From Chryseobacterium jejuense (GTDB lineage: Bacteria; Bacteroidota; Bacteroidia; Flavobacteriales; Weeksellaceae): a stretch of DNA of 64,000 nucleotides. The DNA lies in NCBI RefSeq assembly GCF_900100075.1, contig NZ_FNEG01000002.1:186001-250000 (forward strand). The letters run 5' to 3'. A program made the translations under genes and the position numbers. The notes beneath the pieces are model-generated. The model worked only from the letters and a program-made list of their open reading frames with translations. It made no database searches and was not told the origin of the DNA. Position 1 is the first letter of the stretch, and each line of letters opens with the position of its first letter. Below are positions 37,177-46,950 of the stretch, piece by piece.

Positions 37177-38973
37177 ATGTGTGGAATAGCGGGAATTATA
37201 AGCAGTAATGCCAGAAATTACCAGGAGGAAATCCGAAAGATGACAGATGCATTGGTTCACCGTGGTCCGGATTCTTCTCACTATGAATTTTATGAAAATG
37301 CCACACTAGGCCACCGCCGACTTTCTATTATAGACTTGTCTGATAATGGAAAGCAGCCTATGTTCTCCAATACTAAAAATGAATGTATTGTACTCAATGG
37401 AGAAATCTACGGTTATCAGGACATAAAAAGACAATATGCAGAGTATCCTTATCATGGAGGTTCTGATACAGAAGTTATTCTTGCCATGTATCAAAGGAAA
37501 CAGGAAAACCTCATCCATGATCTTCCGGGAATGTTTGCATTTGCCATTTGGGATGAACAAAAACAACAGTTATTCTGTGCCAGAGACCGCTTTGGAGAAA
37601 AACCTTTTTATTATGCCATTGGGAAGAACAATGAATTTATTTTTGCATCAGAAATCAAAGCTATTTTAGCTTCTGGGCTTATCCAACCAAAAGTAAGCTC
37701 CCAGGCACTCTCCCACTACCTTCAATATGGGTATGTAAGTTCTCAACAGAGTATTTACAGCAATATTTATACACTTCCACCTGCACACCAACTGATCTGG
37801 AAAGACGGAAAATTCACAATTTCCCGTTATTATAGCCTGCCAGCCAAAGACAGGGTAATAAGTCTTTCCGATGCAAAGGAAGAATTTCTGTATCTGTTGA
37901 AAAATGCAGTAAAGAAGCAGCTTATTGCAGATGTAGAAGTAGGAAGTTTCCTAAGTGGAGGATTAGATTCTTCATCTGTTGTAGCGTTAGTAGATGAATT
38001 TTTACCTCATCAAACGACCATCAGCTTCGGATACGACCACAAAGACAACGAGTTGAAATATGCAAAGGAAATTGCCGACAAATACAAAACCAACCATATA
38101 GAAGTTCATGAAAAGAAATCTGACCTTGTCACTTCTTTACTAAAAATATCTCCATTTTTTGATGAGCCTTTTGCAGATGCTTCATTTATTCCTCATTATG
38201 AAATATGCAGAGCAGCCAGAAAAAATCTTACAGTTGTATTATCAGGAGATGTAGGAGATGAATTATTCGGAGGGTATCACTTTTACACCGTTGAGAATAA
38301 ATTGAAGCAGCATTTCAGTTATAAAAATATCATCGCTCAATTCGGATTAAAGTTATACCAACAAATAAAACCGACATCTTTCCTTAGCAGGAAAAACGGA
38401 GAGTTTTCATCTATCATGGATTTCCATCTGAATGATGTAAGAAATGCTTTTAACAAGAAAGAACGTGATCTCCTTGGGGTTTCTTCAGATTATCTTCAGA
38501 CTTATAGCTTTAATCCTAATCCGGACTCTCTTAACGATATCATGAGAGTAGATCTGGAAAACTACGTTCCTGCCAATATGATGGTAAAATCCGACAGGAT
38601 GGCAATGGCAAATTCCCTGGAAGTGAGAACTCCATTCCTGGATCTGGATTTTGCAGAGTTTTGTATTCAATTACCCGATCAGCTGAAACTGAATGACAAT
38701 AATGATAAAATCATTCTTCGTGAAGCAATGGGCTCTTATTGGACAGAAACCATCAGAAAACGCCATAAACAAGGATTTGGACTTGGAGTAAAAAGCTGGT
38801 TTGCAGAAGAAAACCTGATGAATTTTTCAAATGACTTGCTAAAAGACCCTAACCATAAGGTATTTAATTTTATTGATTTTAAAGCAGCTCAGAATTTCCT
38901 TGACAAAGATGAAAGACACTGGAATCTTTTACAGCTTGCATTATGGGCAGATAATAACAAAGCCATGTTGTAA
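37177..38973 (+). CDS. asnB: AsnB-type glutamine-dependent amidotransferase
   Basis: The 598-residue protein starts MCGIAGIIS with Cys2 as the glutaminase nucleophile, then the class II amidotransferase domain. The synthetase domain has the PP-loop SGGLDSS from residue 260 and LSGDVGDELFGGYHFY. Asparagine synthetase is the family name, but copies in polysaccharide clusters often amidate uronic acids. Since ugd opens this cluster, uronamide formation is plausible. Catalysing ordinary Asn synthesis is not excluded. Confidence 0.85.
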   Translation: MCGIAGIISSNARNYQEEIRKMTDALVHRGPDSSHYEFYENATLGHRRLSIIDLSDNGKQPMFSNTKNECIVLNGEIYGYQDIKRQYAEYPYHGGSDTEVILAMYQRKQENLIHDLPGMFAFAIWDEQKQQLFCARDRFGEKPFYYAIGKNNEFIFASEIKAILASGLIQPKVSSQALSHYLQYGYVSSQQSIYSNIYTLPPAHQLIWKDGKFTISRYYSLPAKDRVISLSDAKEEFLYLLKNAVKKQLIADVEVGSFLSGGLDSSSVVALVDEFLPHQTTISFGYDHKDNELKYAKEIADKYKTNHIEVHEKKSDLVTSLLKISPFFDEPFADASFIPHYEICRAARKNLTVVLSGDVGDELFGGYHFYTVENKLKQHFSYKNIIAQFGLKLYQQIKPTSFLSRKNGEFSSIMDFHLNDVRNAFNKKERDLLGVSSDYLQTYSFNPNPDSLNDIMRVDLENYVPANMMVKSDRMAMANSLEVRTPFLDLDFAEFCIQLPDQLKLNDNNDKIILREAMGSYWTETIRKRHKQGFGLGVKSWFAEENLMNFSNDLLKDPNHKVFNFIDFKAAQNFLDKDERHWNLLQLALWADNNKAML

Positions 38974-38978
38974 TATAA

Positions 38979-38996
38979 TCAAATAGTTCTATTTGA
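38979..38996. repeat. Inverted repeat between asnB and a GT2 gene
   Basis: TCAAATAG-TT-CTATTTGA is a perfect 8-bp inverted repeat six bases after the asnB stop codon. It lacks a U-tract, so it is a weak terminator at best; it could also stabilise the upstream mRNA end. Confidence 0.45.
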
Positions 38997-39015
38997 ATAA
39001 AAAGTTCCACTATAA

Positions 39016-39960
39016 TTGATGAAAATGAAGATCTCAGTAATCATTCCCGTATACAATGCTGAAAAGTACATTTCGAAAGCCGTAGAATCAGCTTTACAGC
39101 TTGATGAAGTTTATGAAATAGTTTTAGTAGAAGATCAATCACCGGATCATGCACTTCAGCTATGCCATGAACTGACACAAAAACACAGCAGGGTAAAACT
39201 TTTTCAACATCCAGACCAGGGAAATCATGGTGCCGGAGCCAGCAGGAATTTGGGAATAGAAAAAGCAACAGGAGACTTTATTGCATTTTTGGATGCAGAC
39301 GATTATTATCTCCCCAACCGATTTGATGCTGAAAAAGAACTTTTCAAAGATCCGAAGGTAGACGGAGTATTTAATGCTATTGGTACAGAATATTTAACCG
39401 AAAAAGGAAAAGAAGAATTTCAATCTAAATTTAAAGAAATATCTCTTAGTACTGTCAATTATCCAACCGAAGGCGAAGAAGTATTTAAAGGTCTTTTAAG
39501 TTTAACAACTAAAACTTTCGGCACGTCTTTTCATCTTAATTCACTTACTATAAGAAGAGCCGCTCTGGAAGCTCATCATATCCGATTCAATAAAGACCTT
39601 CGAGTCCATCAGGATTCGGAATTTATCATCAAACTGGCTTATCATTGTTACTTAAAAACAGGTAATATAACAGAGGCTGTTGCTATGAGAGGTATTCATG
39701 ACGATAACAGAATCACTAAAATTGTAAAATACTCACCGCAATATAATCAAAGACAGTTTCTTTTATGGAAATCCCTAAACGACTGGGCTATATCCAATCA
39801 TATTCCGACGGAAGCCAGAAAAAGAATTTATTTACAATATAAATCATTTGATCTTTCTTTGAAAAAAGGTCTCATTAAATACTGTACTATTTTAGGGGAA
39901 GCCCTTAAAAACCCTGAAATATTAAAGACCAAATATCGTTTCACTTACTACAATAGATGA
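39016..39960 (+). CDS. Family 2 glycosyltransferase, tandem paralogue 1
   Basis: First of four related GT2 genes. The 314-residue protein has KISVIIPVYNAEKYISKAVE, VEDQSPD (38-44), HPDQGNHGAGASRNLG, and the LDADD metal motif at 92-96. The C-terminal half contains an HQDSEF segment typical of the group. It is closest to paralogue 2, with which it overlaps by four bases (ATGA), so the pair is translationally coupled. Confidence 0.88.
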   Translation: MMKMKISVIIPVYNAEKYISKAVESALQLDEVYEIVLVEDQSPDHALQLCHELTQKHSRVKLFQHPDQGNHGAGASRNLGIEKATGDFIAFLDADDYYLPNRFDAEKELFKDPKVDGVFNAIGTEYLTEKGKEEFQSKFKEISLSTVNYPTEGEEVFKGLLSLTTKTFGTSFHLNSLTIRRAALEAHHIRFNKDLRVHQDSEFIIKLAYHCYLKTGNITEAVAMRGIHDDNRITKIVKYSPQYNQRQFLLWKSLNDWAISNHIPTEARKRIYLQYKSFDLSLKKGLIKYCTILGEALKNPEILKTKYRFTYYNR

Positions 39961-40895
39961 AAATGAAGATCTCTGTAATTATTCCTGTATACAACGCAGA
40001 AAAATATATATCAAAAGCTGTAGAATCAGCCTTACAATTTGATGAAGTCTATGAAGTAATTCTGATAGAGGATCGCTCTCCAGACAATGCTCTTCAGGTG
40101 TGTAGAGAACTGGCTCAACAATATGATAGAGTAAAACTTTTCCAGCATCCTGACCAGGGCAATCATGGTGCAGGGGCAAGCAGAAATCTTGGACTGAATA
40201 AAGCTACCGGAGATTTCATTGCATTTTTGGATGCCGATGACTATTTTCTACCCAATAGATTTACAGCTGAAAAAGAACTTTTTAAAGATTCAAAAATAGA
40301 TGGCGTTTTCAATGCCATTGGTACAGAATATCTTACTGAAAAAGGTAAGGAAGAATTCATGTCCAATATTAATGACAGCGAGCTTCTAACCGTTAATTAT
40401 GCCGCGGAGGGAAAGGAGGTATTCAGAGGATTGCTTGGATTTACTTCTACGGCTTTTGGTTCATTTTTCACTTTAGATGCCCTTACGGTAAGAAGGCATT
40501 CACTTGAATCTAAAAATTTAAGATTTAATGAGGCTCTCCGACTTCATCAGGATTCAGATTTCATCATTAAACTTTCATATCTGTGCCATCTAAAATCTGG
40601 TATTATAGATCTTCCTGTAGCGATGCGGGGTATGCATGATGACAACAGAATCACTAAAATAATAAAGTATTCTCCACAGTATAACCAACGTCAATTCCTT
40701 TTCTGGAACTCACTCTACGAATGGTCTAATACCTTACCCCTTGAAACAGACATTACACAACATATCTATCTCCAGAAAAAAGCATTTGAGCTTTCAGGAA
40801 AAAAGGGTGTTTCAAAAAAAATAGGATTGTTGGCGGCTATTTTTAAAAATCCAAATATTCTGAGGACAAAATATAGATTTACTTATTTTCATTAA
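39957..40895 (+). CDS. Family 2 glycosyltransferase, tandem paralogue 2
   Basis: A 312-residue enzyme almost collinear with paralogue 1. It shares FNAIGTEYLTEKGKEEF after the DADD motif and DDNRITKI(V/I)KYSPQYNQRQF near residue 235, features absent from paralogues 3 and 4. Its start codon overlaps the previous stop. A 275-base gap follows with no gene. Confidence 0.88.
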   Translation: MKMKISVIIPVYNAEKYISKAVESALQFDEVYEVILIEDRSPDNALQVCRELAQQYDRVKLFQHPDQGNHGAGASRNLGLNKATGDFIAFLDADDYFLPNRFTAEKELFKDSKIDGVFNAIGTEYLTEKGKEEFMSNINDSELLTVNYAAEGKEVFRGLLGFTSTAFGSFFTLDALTVRRHSLESKNLRFNEALRLHQDSDFIIKLSYLCHLKSGIIDLPVAMRGMHDDNRITKIIKYSPQYNQRQFLFWNSLYEWSNTLPLETDITQHIYLQKKAFELSGKKGVSKKIGLLAAIFKNPNILRTKYRFTYFH

Positions 40896-41170
40896 TATAT
40901 CAAATTAAGCTTTGTTCTTCCCATAATCAGGCAAAAAAAATAACGATAATAATCCCCATAAAGGAGAATTTTAACATATTTTTTCACTCTAAAAAGGAAT
41001 TTATTATTAAAAATCATCACTCTGGTTACGTCTATGATGTTTGCCTATCATTTTATGGAAAAAAGAAGATCTTAATAGCATAAAATAAAATTAAAAGCTT
41101 AAATTTCGAATTCAAAAGGTACTAATAAAACGCAATTGTAATTCTAAATTTATTGTAAAAAGGAGAAGAA

Positions 41171-42115
41171 ATGAGGATCTCAGTAGTTATTCCCGTTTAT
41201 AATGCAGAAAAGTATATTTCCCAGGCAGTAGACTCTGTTCTTCAGTTTGATGAAGTACATGAGATTATTCTGATTGAAGATAAATCCCCTGACAATGCAT
41301 TACAAATATGTCAGCAGCTAGCCGAAAAACATGAAAAAATAAAGCTGTACCAGCACCCTGATAAGAAAAACCATGGAGCTGGCCCAAGTAGGAATTTGGG
41401 AATTGAAAAATCAACCGGTGACTTTGTTGCCTTTCTTGACGCAGACGACTATTTTCTACCCAATAGATTTGATGCTGAAAAAGAACTGTTTAAAGATCCA
41501 AAAGTAGAAGGAGTTTACGGAGCCCTTGGAGTACATTATTATTCCGCAAAAGCAAAAGAACAGTATTATCAATTGTTTGGGGACAGGCTTACTACTGTTT
41601 ATAAAAAATATGCTCCCAAAGATGTTTTTCCTGGTCAGCTCCATATGCTTGGACCTTTTGGGCTCTTCAGTATTGATACTTTAACTGTACGCAGAGAAGC
41701 TTTAATGAGCAAAGTAAAGCCCCTATTTAAACCCCATTTAAGACTTCATGAGGATACGGAATTCCTGTTCCGTCTTTCTTATTATCTTGATCTTTATCCT
41801 GGAATTCTGGACAAAGCTATCGCGGTAAGAGGCGTACATGAAGATAACAGAATTACAAAAGTAGACCTTCGTGTCATAGATCCTTCCGTTTCCCGAGCTA
41901 TACTTTGGAAAGAAGTTGGCCTTTGGTCTCAGACTGAAAGCGAGATTTCTGAAGAGGTAAAAATTCACATCAAAAGGATGCACAGAAGTTTTGAAATTGC
42001 AAAAGCTCCATTACTGAAAAAATGGGGAATGATTATTAAATATTTCTTTACAGATTATAAAAGCATAAGGTCCGGTTTATACAATATCAATTTCCGGCAT
42101 TCATTAATCTCTTAA
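41171..42115 (+). CDS. Family 2 glycosyltransferase, tandem paralogue 3
   Basis: A 314-residue enzyme with the same N-terminal half (VVIPVYNAEKYIS, HPDKKNHGAGPSRNLG, LDADDYFLPNRF). The second half differs from paralogues 1 and 2 and matches paralogue 4 (VYGALGVHYY, FGLFSIDTLTVRR, DYKSIRSGLYNINFR). A purine-rich AAGGAGA lies 6-12 bases before the ATG, a Shine-Dalgarno-like site uncommon in Bacteroidetes. Confidence 0.88.
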   Translation: MRISVVIPVYNAEKYISQAVDSVLQFDEVHEIILIEDKSPDNALQICQQLAEKHEKIKLYQHPDKKNHGAGPSRNLGIEKSTGDFVAFLDADDYFLPNRFDAEKELFKDPKVEGVYGALGVHYYSAKAKEQYYQLFGDRLTTVYKKYAPKDVFPGQLHMLGPFGLFSIDTLTVRREALMSKVKPLFKPHLRLHEDTEFLFRLSYYLDLYPGILDKAIAVRGVHEDNRITKVDLRVIDPSVSRAILWKEVGLWSQTESEISEEVKIHIKRMHRSFEIAKAPLLKKWGMIIKYFFTDYKSIRSGLYNINFRHSLIS

Positions 42116-42353
42116 AACAATAACCATACACTTCAAAATTTAAATTAAAACACAAAATCAAAAAAATTGTTGCAGGCTCATAGTTAAAGCCATCTGAAAA
42201 CACTTTGTTCGGCAGACTTTTTGAATCAGAATTTCAATAAAGAGTATATCTATTTTTTAGTGTAAAAAAAAATCAGGTATAAGTCTTTATAATTAACTAT
42301 CTTGCAACGCTTTTGCATACACGAATGATATAAAAAATTAAGTAAACCAAAAA

Positions 42354-43295
42354 ATGAAAATTTCAGTAATTATTCCCGTTTACAACGCCGAAAAATATGT
42401 TTCCCAGGCGGTGGAATCTGCTCTGCAGTTTGATGAAGTTTGTGAAGTCATCCTGGTGGAAGACCAATCGCCAGATGATGCATTGGAGGTGTGTACACAA
42501 CTTGCCGAAAAATATGACAGGGTAAAACTTTATCAGCATCCGGATAAAGGGAATCACGGCGCAGGCCCTACAAGAAATCTTGGAATAGAAAAATCCAGTG
42601 GAGATTTTATTTCATTTCTGGATGCAGACGATTATTTTCTTCCTAACAGATTTGATGCTGAAAAAGAACTTTTCAAAAAACCTGAAGTAGAAGGCGTTTA
42701 TGGAGCGCTTGGTGTACATTATTATACTGAAAAAGCAAAAGAACAATACTACTCTTTATTTGGGGACCGATTAACCACTGTTTATAAAAGACATGAGCCT
42801 AGAGACGTATTTCCAGGACAAATCTATATGCTGGGAAGCTTTGGTCTCTTTAGTATTGATGCTTTAACGATCCGTAGGGATTCTTTAGTAAAAAAAATGG
42901 ATTTTTTATTTAAATCCAGCCTAAGACTGCATCAGGATACGGAATTTTTATTCAGACTTTCTTATTATCTTAATCTCTACCCAGGAATTTTAGATAAAGC
43001 TATTGCAATAAGAGGCGTACATGAAGACAACAGAATTACACTGGTAGATTCTAAAAAGATAAATCCTGCAACTACACGGGTCCTATTATGGAAAGAAGTA
43101 GATGCATGGGCTGAAAATGAAAATACACTTCCTGAGCATGTAAAGCTTCACATCAACAGAATGTACCGCAGTTTTCAGATTGCCAACTCTCCCAATTCAA
43201 AAAAATGGGGAATGATTCTGAAGTATCTTGTAACAGACTACAAAAGCATACGGTCTGGGATTTATAACATTAATTTTAGAAATAATCTGTTCTAA
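42354..43295 (+). CDS. Family 2 glycosyltransferase, tandem paralogue 4
   Basis: A 313-residue sister of paralogue 3, sharing VEGVYGALGVHYY, KAKEQYY, FGDRLTTVYKR/K and FGLFSID. The LDADD motif is in the same place. It is separated from paralogue 3 by a 238-base non-coding gap and is convergent with the SGNH gene ten bases beyond its stop codon. Confidence 0.88.
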   Translation: MKISVIIPVYNAEKYVSQAVESALQFDEVCEVILVEDQSPDDALEVCTQLAEKYDRVKLYQHPDKGNHGAGPTRNLGIEKSSGDFISFLDADDYFLPNRFDAEKELFKKPEVEGVYGALGVHYYTEKAKEQYYSLFGDRLTTVYKRHEPRDVFPGQIYMLGSFGLFSIDALTIRRDSLVKKMDFLFKSSLRLHQDTEFLFRLSYYLNLYPGILDKAIAIRGVHEDNRITLVDSKKINPATTRVLLWKEVDAWAENENTLPEHVKLHINRMYRSFQIANSPNSKKWGMILKYLVTDYKSIRSGIYNINFRNNLF

Positions 43296-43305
43296 TTTTA
43301 CAACT

Positions 43306-44223
43306 CTATTTGCTTCTACTCATTATAATAGAATCTGCAATCTGAGCAGTGAGTTTCTTACTGGATTCCTTATACATGTGATTTCCATCAGTATAATCAT
43401 AATCTGCATAATTTTTTGAAAAATCAAACACCTTAACATTCTGCTTATGACCTATATCTTTCAATAATTTGCTGAAATGGGGATATTTTTTATTCTCAAT
43501 TATCGTGAGGCTTTTGGATGTTGGTATACGAACAATATAGACAGACCCTTTGGTTCTTAAATAATTAATAATTTCATTAAAAGCTTTTAAACGAGCTGGC
43601 GACAGTTCTACCGTATTAGCCAGATTTATATAATCCATTTCCTTTACACGGGTTCTTGCAGCTACAGAATCCGCATTCATATCTATGGTAATTTCCATCC
43701 AGCCATCGTCATGAAGAAAACTATTTGATCTTCCAGCGTCCGCTCTTTCGGTGTAAATTTTAAACCAACTTCTTGTATAATGTTTCAAAAGATATTCATA
43801 ATTGGGCGATCTGTCATACAAATACATATCATTCAAAGGAGAATGTACTTCAGGGAAATCCTTTTCGCTTTTAATGCTCTTATTCAATGAAAGATTCCAT
43901 GGACCTACTGTTAAAATAAAAATACCATTTTTGGTTTCAGGATCTAATTTTCTTTTTAAGGCTTTAAAATAAACCTGGCCATAGGGAGACTGCACAATGT
44001 TCAAAGAAAAGTTATCAAAATCAGCAGAAAGTTTATTTTTTAAAATTCCCGGAACCACTCCCTGAGAGCCACGGGAATCTCCCAAGATGATATTCTGTGG
44101 TTTTTTAACCGCAAAATGCATATAGTTATCATCCGTATTGCCATCTGCATAAGATCCAAGAATTGCAAATACAATAAGTACTGCAACAAAATAAGGCACT
44201 ATTTTAATTAAAAACTTCTTCAT
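43306..44223 (-). CDS. SGNH-like periplasmic O-acyltransferase partner
   Basis: I choose the ATG at 44223, giving 305 residues that begin with a membrane anchor (MKKFLIKIVPYFVAVL). This start is one base after the MBOAT stop codon (TAG-C-ATG); the longer frame would overlap that gene. The block I motif GDSRG places the nucleophile at Ser50, and TDGNH near the end places Asp279 and His282. AlgJ/DltD-like SGNH proteins often work with an MBOAT protein to acylate exported glycans, and that is the likely role here. Confidence 0.75.
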   Translation of the reverse strand: MKKFLIKIVPYFVAVLIVFAILGSYADGNTDDNYMHFAVKKPQNIILGDSRGSQGVVPGILKNKLSADFDNFSLNIVQSPYGQVYFKALKRKLDPETKNGIFILTVGPWNLSLNKSIKSEKDFPEVHSPLNDMYLYDRSPNYEYLLKHYTRSWFKIYTERADAGRSNSFLHDDGWMEITIDMNADSVAARTRVKEMDYINLANTVELSPARLKAFNEIINYLRTKGSVYIVRIPTSKSLTIIENKKYPHFSKLLKDIGHKQNVKVFDFSKNYADYDYTDGNHMYKESSKKLTAQIADSIIMSRSK

Positions 44224-44224
44224 G

Positions 44225-45658
44225 CTAAAACTGAAAATAAATAAATTCATTATTCCCGAAGTTGGCATACCTGAGAATGATATAAATAACAATCAGATAG
44301 AAAATACGTCTTATCCAGGGTTGAAATCTTTTAATTTCCAATCCGTGGAAGTTTTCCCTGTTGATCCATTCTACTATCATCATAAATCCGATCAAGGCCA
44401 ATACTTTTACGGGTAATGGATGCGGAATAGAAAGCAATTCACGGCTAAAAATTCTACCGATATAGTGAATCGCCTGACTTACAGATTCTGCTCTGAAAAA
44501 TATCCATGCGATGCAGGTAACCAGAAAGGTGATCAGAATTTGGAAACATTCTCTAAAGGATGGCAGAAACTTCCCTTGCCCTGCAACTTCTATATTCTGC
44601 CGGTTTTTATTCATGATGAGCAAAGGCATAAAGTATAAAGCGTTGAGGCCGCCCCAGATCATAAACGTCCAGTTTGCCCCATGCCAGAATCCTGACACCA
44701 GGAAAATAATAAATGTGTTTCTAATCTTCATAGAAAGTCCACCTTTACTTCCTCCCAAAGGAATGTACAGATAGTCTCTGAACCATGAAGAAAGTGAAAT
44801 ATGCCATCTTCGCCAGAATTCTGCAATATCTCTGGAGAAATAAGGAAATGCAAAGTTTTTCAGCAATTCTATTCCAAATAATCTGGAAACTCCCAATGCA
44901 ATGTCAGAATATCCGGAGAAATCCCCGTAAATCTGAAAGGCAAACAAAACAGCTCCTATTGCAAGCATTCCAGGACTTTCCGTTTGATAATTGTTAAATA
45001 TCTCATTCACCAACGGAGCACAGTTATCAGCAATGACCATCTTTTTGAAAAATCCCCAAAGGATTTGCCGCATCCCATCCACCGCCTGCTCATAATTAAA
45101 TGCTCTCTCCCGCTGTATCTGAGGTAAAAGATGAGTTGCTCTTTCTATAGGACCAGCCACAAGAAGAGGGAAATAACTTACAAAAACAGCGTAGTCTATA
45201 AAACTTCTCTCAGCTTTTATTCTTTTTTTATAGACATCAATCACATAAGACAGCCCATGAAATGTATAAAAGGAAATTCCTACAGGAAGTATAATATTGA
45301 GCAGCCAGACATTTACCTTGAAACCAAAGCCTCCCAGAAAATCTGCAAAACTTTCGACAAAGAAATTATAATACTTGAAGAATCCTAGAAAACCAAGGTT
45401 AATAACAATACTCAACGTAAGCCAGAATGTAGCTCCCCTATTCGTCTTGCTATTCTCTATTTTAATTCCTGAAACGTAATCCAAGCCAATGGAAAACAGG
45501 AGTAAAAAAAGGAATCTCCAATCCCAACAGGCATAAAAATAGAAACTGGCCAATAGCAGCAACCTGTTCTGTTCCTGAAATTTTCTATTGAAAACAAACC
45601 AATAGAGACAAAACACAATTGGTAAAAAAATAAGAAATCCGATTGAATTGAATAACAT
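44225..45658 (-). CDS. MBOAT-family O-acyltransferase (AlgI/DltB-like)
   Basis: A 477-residue polytopic membrane protein. It has the MBOAT landmarks FYFYACWDWRFL near the start, PLLVAGPIERA, REFWRRWHISLSSWFRDYLYIPLGG (key residues WRRWH), and the invariant His326 in GFWHGANWT. It carries acyl groups across the inner membrane for O-acylation by the SGNH partner encoded next to it. Two bases separate it from that gene, and a 47-codon frame lies just upstream. Confidence 0.92.
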   Translation of the reverse strand: MLFNSIGFLIFLPIVFCLYWFVFNRKFQEQNRLLLLASFYFYACWDWRFLFLLLFSIGLDYVSGIKIENSKTNRGATFWLTLSIVINLGFLGFFKYYNFFVESFADFLGGFGFKVNVWLLNIILPVGISFYTFHGLSYVIDVYKKRIKAERSFIDYAVFVSYFPLLVAGPIERATHLLPQIQRERAFNYEQAVDGMRQILWGFFKKMVIADNCAPLVNEIFNNYQTESPGMLAIGAVLFAFQIYGDFSGYSDIALGVSRLFGIELLKNFAFPYFSRDIAEFWRRWHISLSSWFRDYLYIPLGGSKGGLSMKIRNTFIIFLVSGFWHGANWTFMIWGGLNALYFMPLLIMNKNRQNIEVAGQGKFLPSFRECFQILITFLVTCIAWIFFRAESVSQAIHYIGRIFSRELLSIPHPLPVKVLALIGFMMIVEWINRENFHGLEIKRFQPWIRRIFYLIVIYIILRYANFGNNEFIYFQF

Positions 45659-45667
45659 TGTCTTTAT

Positions 45668-45811
45668 TTAGAAGTTAATAATCATTATACTTCCCTGCGA
45701 CTTTATTACTCTGGCATCAATATTACAATTGTTGTGAACCCATGCAAATACGGAGTTCTCTACTGTGAAAATACCCTTCATTTTAAGTGGAACATTTGTT
45801 ATTTCAATCAT
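45668..45811 (-). CDS. Candidate 47-residue small protein in the O-acylation operon
   Basis: An ATG frame of 47 codons on the minus strand ends nine bases before the MBOAT start and begins 31 bases after the acyltransferase stop codon. It starts MIEITNVPLKMKGIF, contains NSVFAWVHNNCN and ends in SIMIINF. It has no signal peptide or membrane segment that I can see. Tight spacing and normal amino-acid composition support a real gene, but I do not recognise it. Confidence 0.42.
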   Translation of the reverse strand: MIEITNVPLKMKGIFTVENSVFAWVHNNCNIDARVIKSQGSIMIINF

Positions 45812-45842
45812 TGTGAGTGCTTTGTTACAAAAATAAAGATTT

Positions 45843-46871
45843 TTATCTGATCTTTACCCTTTTCAGATAATCTCTTAATGGCTTTTCAATAAATTGATAA
45901 AACAGAATACAGACTATAATAAGAACTACAATATAAATCCCGAATACAATATCAATAGAAAAATTATAATTACCCCACTTTAACACCTCTCTCAGGATAT
46001 AGAGAACAGGAATATGGGTAATATATACGGCATAACTTGCCTCACCTAAATATTCCAGAGGCTTCCATGAAAACATCCTCGTTAATGTCCCATTATTTTT
46101 GGATATCAAAATAATAAGAGGGATAAAGAGCAATGCCATCAGCCCATTATGATAGAATAACGGAACAAAAATTAAGGACAATAATAAGAGTCCGAAAATA
46201 ATAACTACCGGTACATCATAATTCTTCTGCCCCGAGTTTTTCACAAAAAATAATCCTGCAAGATTTCCCACCAGAAATTCATTAATATGCATAAGCGGAA
46301 AATAATACAGCAGCTCATGGCTTTCCGTATGAGGTCCTTTATAGTAAAATGAACCTGAATATAGAGTGCAAAATACCTGTGTTATGATCCAAATAATAAC
46401 AGTGATTACCCAGATACTTTTGTTTCCTTTAGAATAAAAATAATTATACAGCAACGGGAACAGCAGATAAAAAAGAAACTCTACAGAAATAGACCAGCCT
46501 GGAAAATTAAGAATCATAGCCTCGCCCGGTATCCAGCTCTGGAGCCCAAACAAATATAAAAATCCTTTATAGATACTAAAGTTGGAATATCTGGTTACCA
46601 AATACAGCAGAAGTCCTAGCACATACAATGGATAAATCCTTGCAAACCGGTTTTTATAATAATCAAAATATTCAATCTTATCTTTTTTGTGGTACGCCAC
46701 AATCATAATAAAACCTGAAAGAATGAAGAAGTAACTCACTCCTACATTGGCATTCAGGAATATCTTTGAAATATAATCGATTTTATATAAAAACAGATCT
46801 TTATTGAAATGGGAAATGACAATCGCCATAGCCGCAATAAATCTGGTAAATGTAATCTGACTTATCTTCAT
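45843..46871 (-). CDS. Acyltransferase-3 family membrane protein
   Basis: A 342-residue polytopic protein with the family start FTRFIAAMAIVISHF, where His21 is the conserved residue, and FPGWSISVEFLFYLLFP in the middle. About ten hydrophobic segments are visible. It likely O-acylates a glycan at the inner membrane. It starts a minus-strand unit with the small frame, MBOAT and SGNH genes, and a -7 box lies at 46951-46958. Confidence 0.87.
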   Translation of the reverse strand: MKISQITFTRFIAAMAIVISHFNKDLFLYKIDYISKIFLNANVGVSYFFILSGFIMIVAYHKKDKIEYFDYYKNRFARIYPLYVLGLLLYLVTRYSNFSIYKGFLYLFGLQSWIPGEAMILNFPGWSISVEFLFYLLFPLLYNYFYSKGNKSIWVITVIIWIITQVFCTLYSGSFYYKGPHTESHELLYYFPLMHINEFLVGNLAGLFFVKNSGQKNYDVPVVIIFGLLLLSLIFVPLFYHNGLMALLFIPLIILISKNNGTLTRMFSWKPLEYLGEASYAVYITHIPVLYILREVLKWGNYNFSIDIVFGIYIVVLIIVCILFYQFIEKPLRDYLKRVKIR

Positions 46872-46950
46872 AAAAACCGTATAAACAGCTATATCATAAA
46901 TTTATACACATATTTTTTTATCCGGAAATCTTTCCATATTAGGATTCCAC

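Noticed and set aside
38979..38996. Transcription terminator after asnB
   Set aside because: The hairpin is perfect but has no U-tract, so it is recorded as an inverted repeat only.
44224..44292. Longer start for the SGNH protein
   Set aside because: It would overlap the MBOAT gene by 68 bases; the ATG at 44223 directly follows the MBOAT stop codon and begins the membrane anchor.
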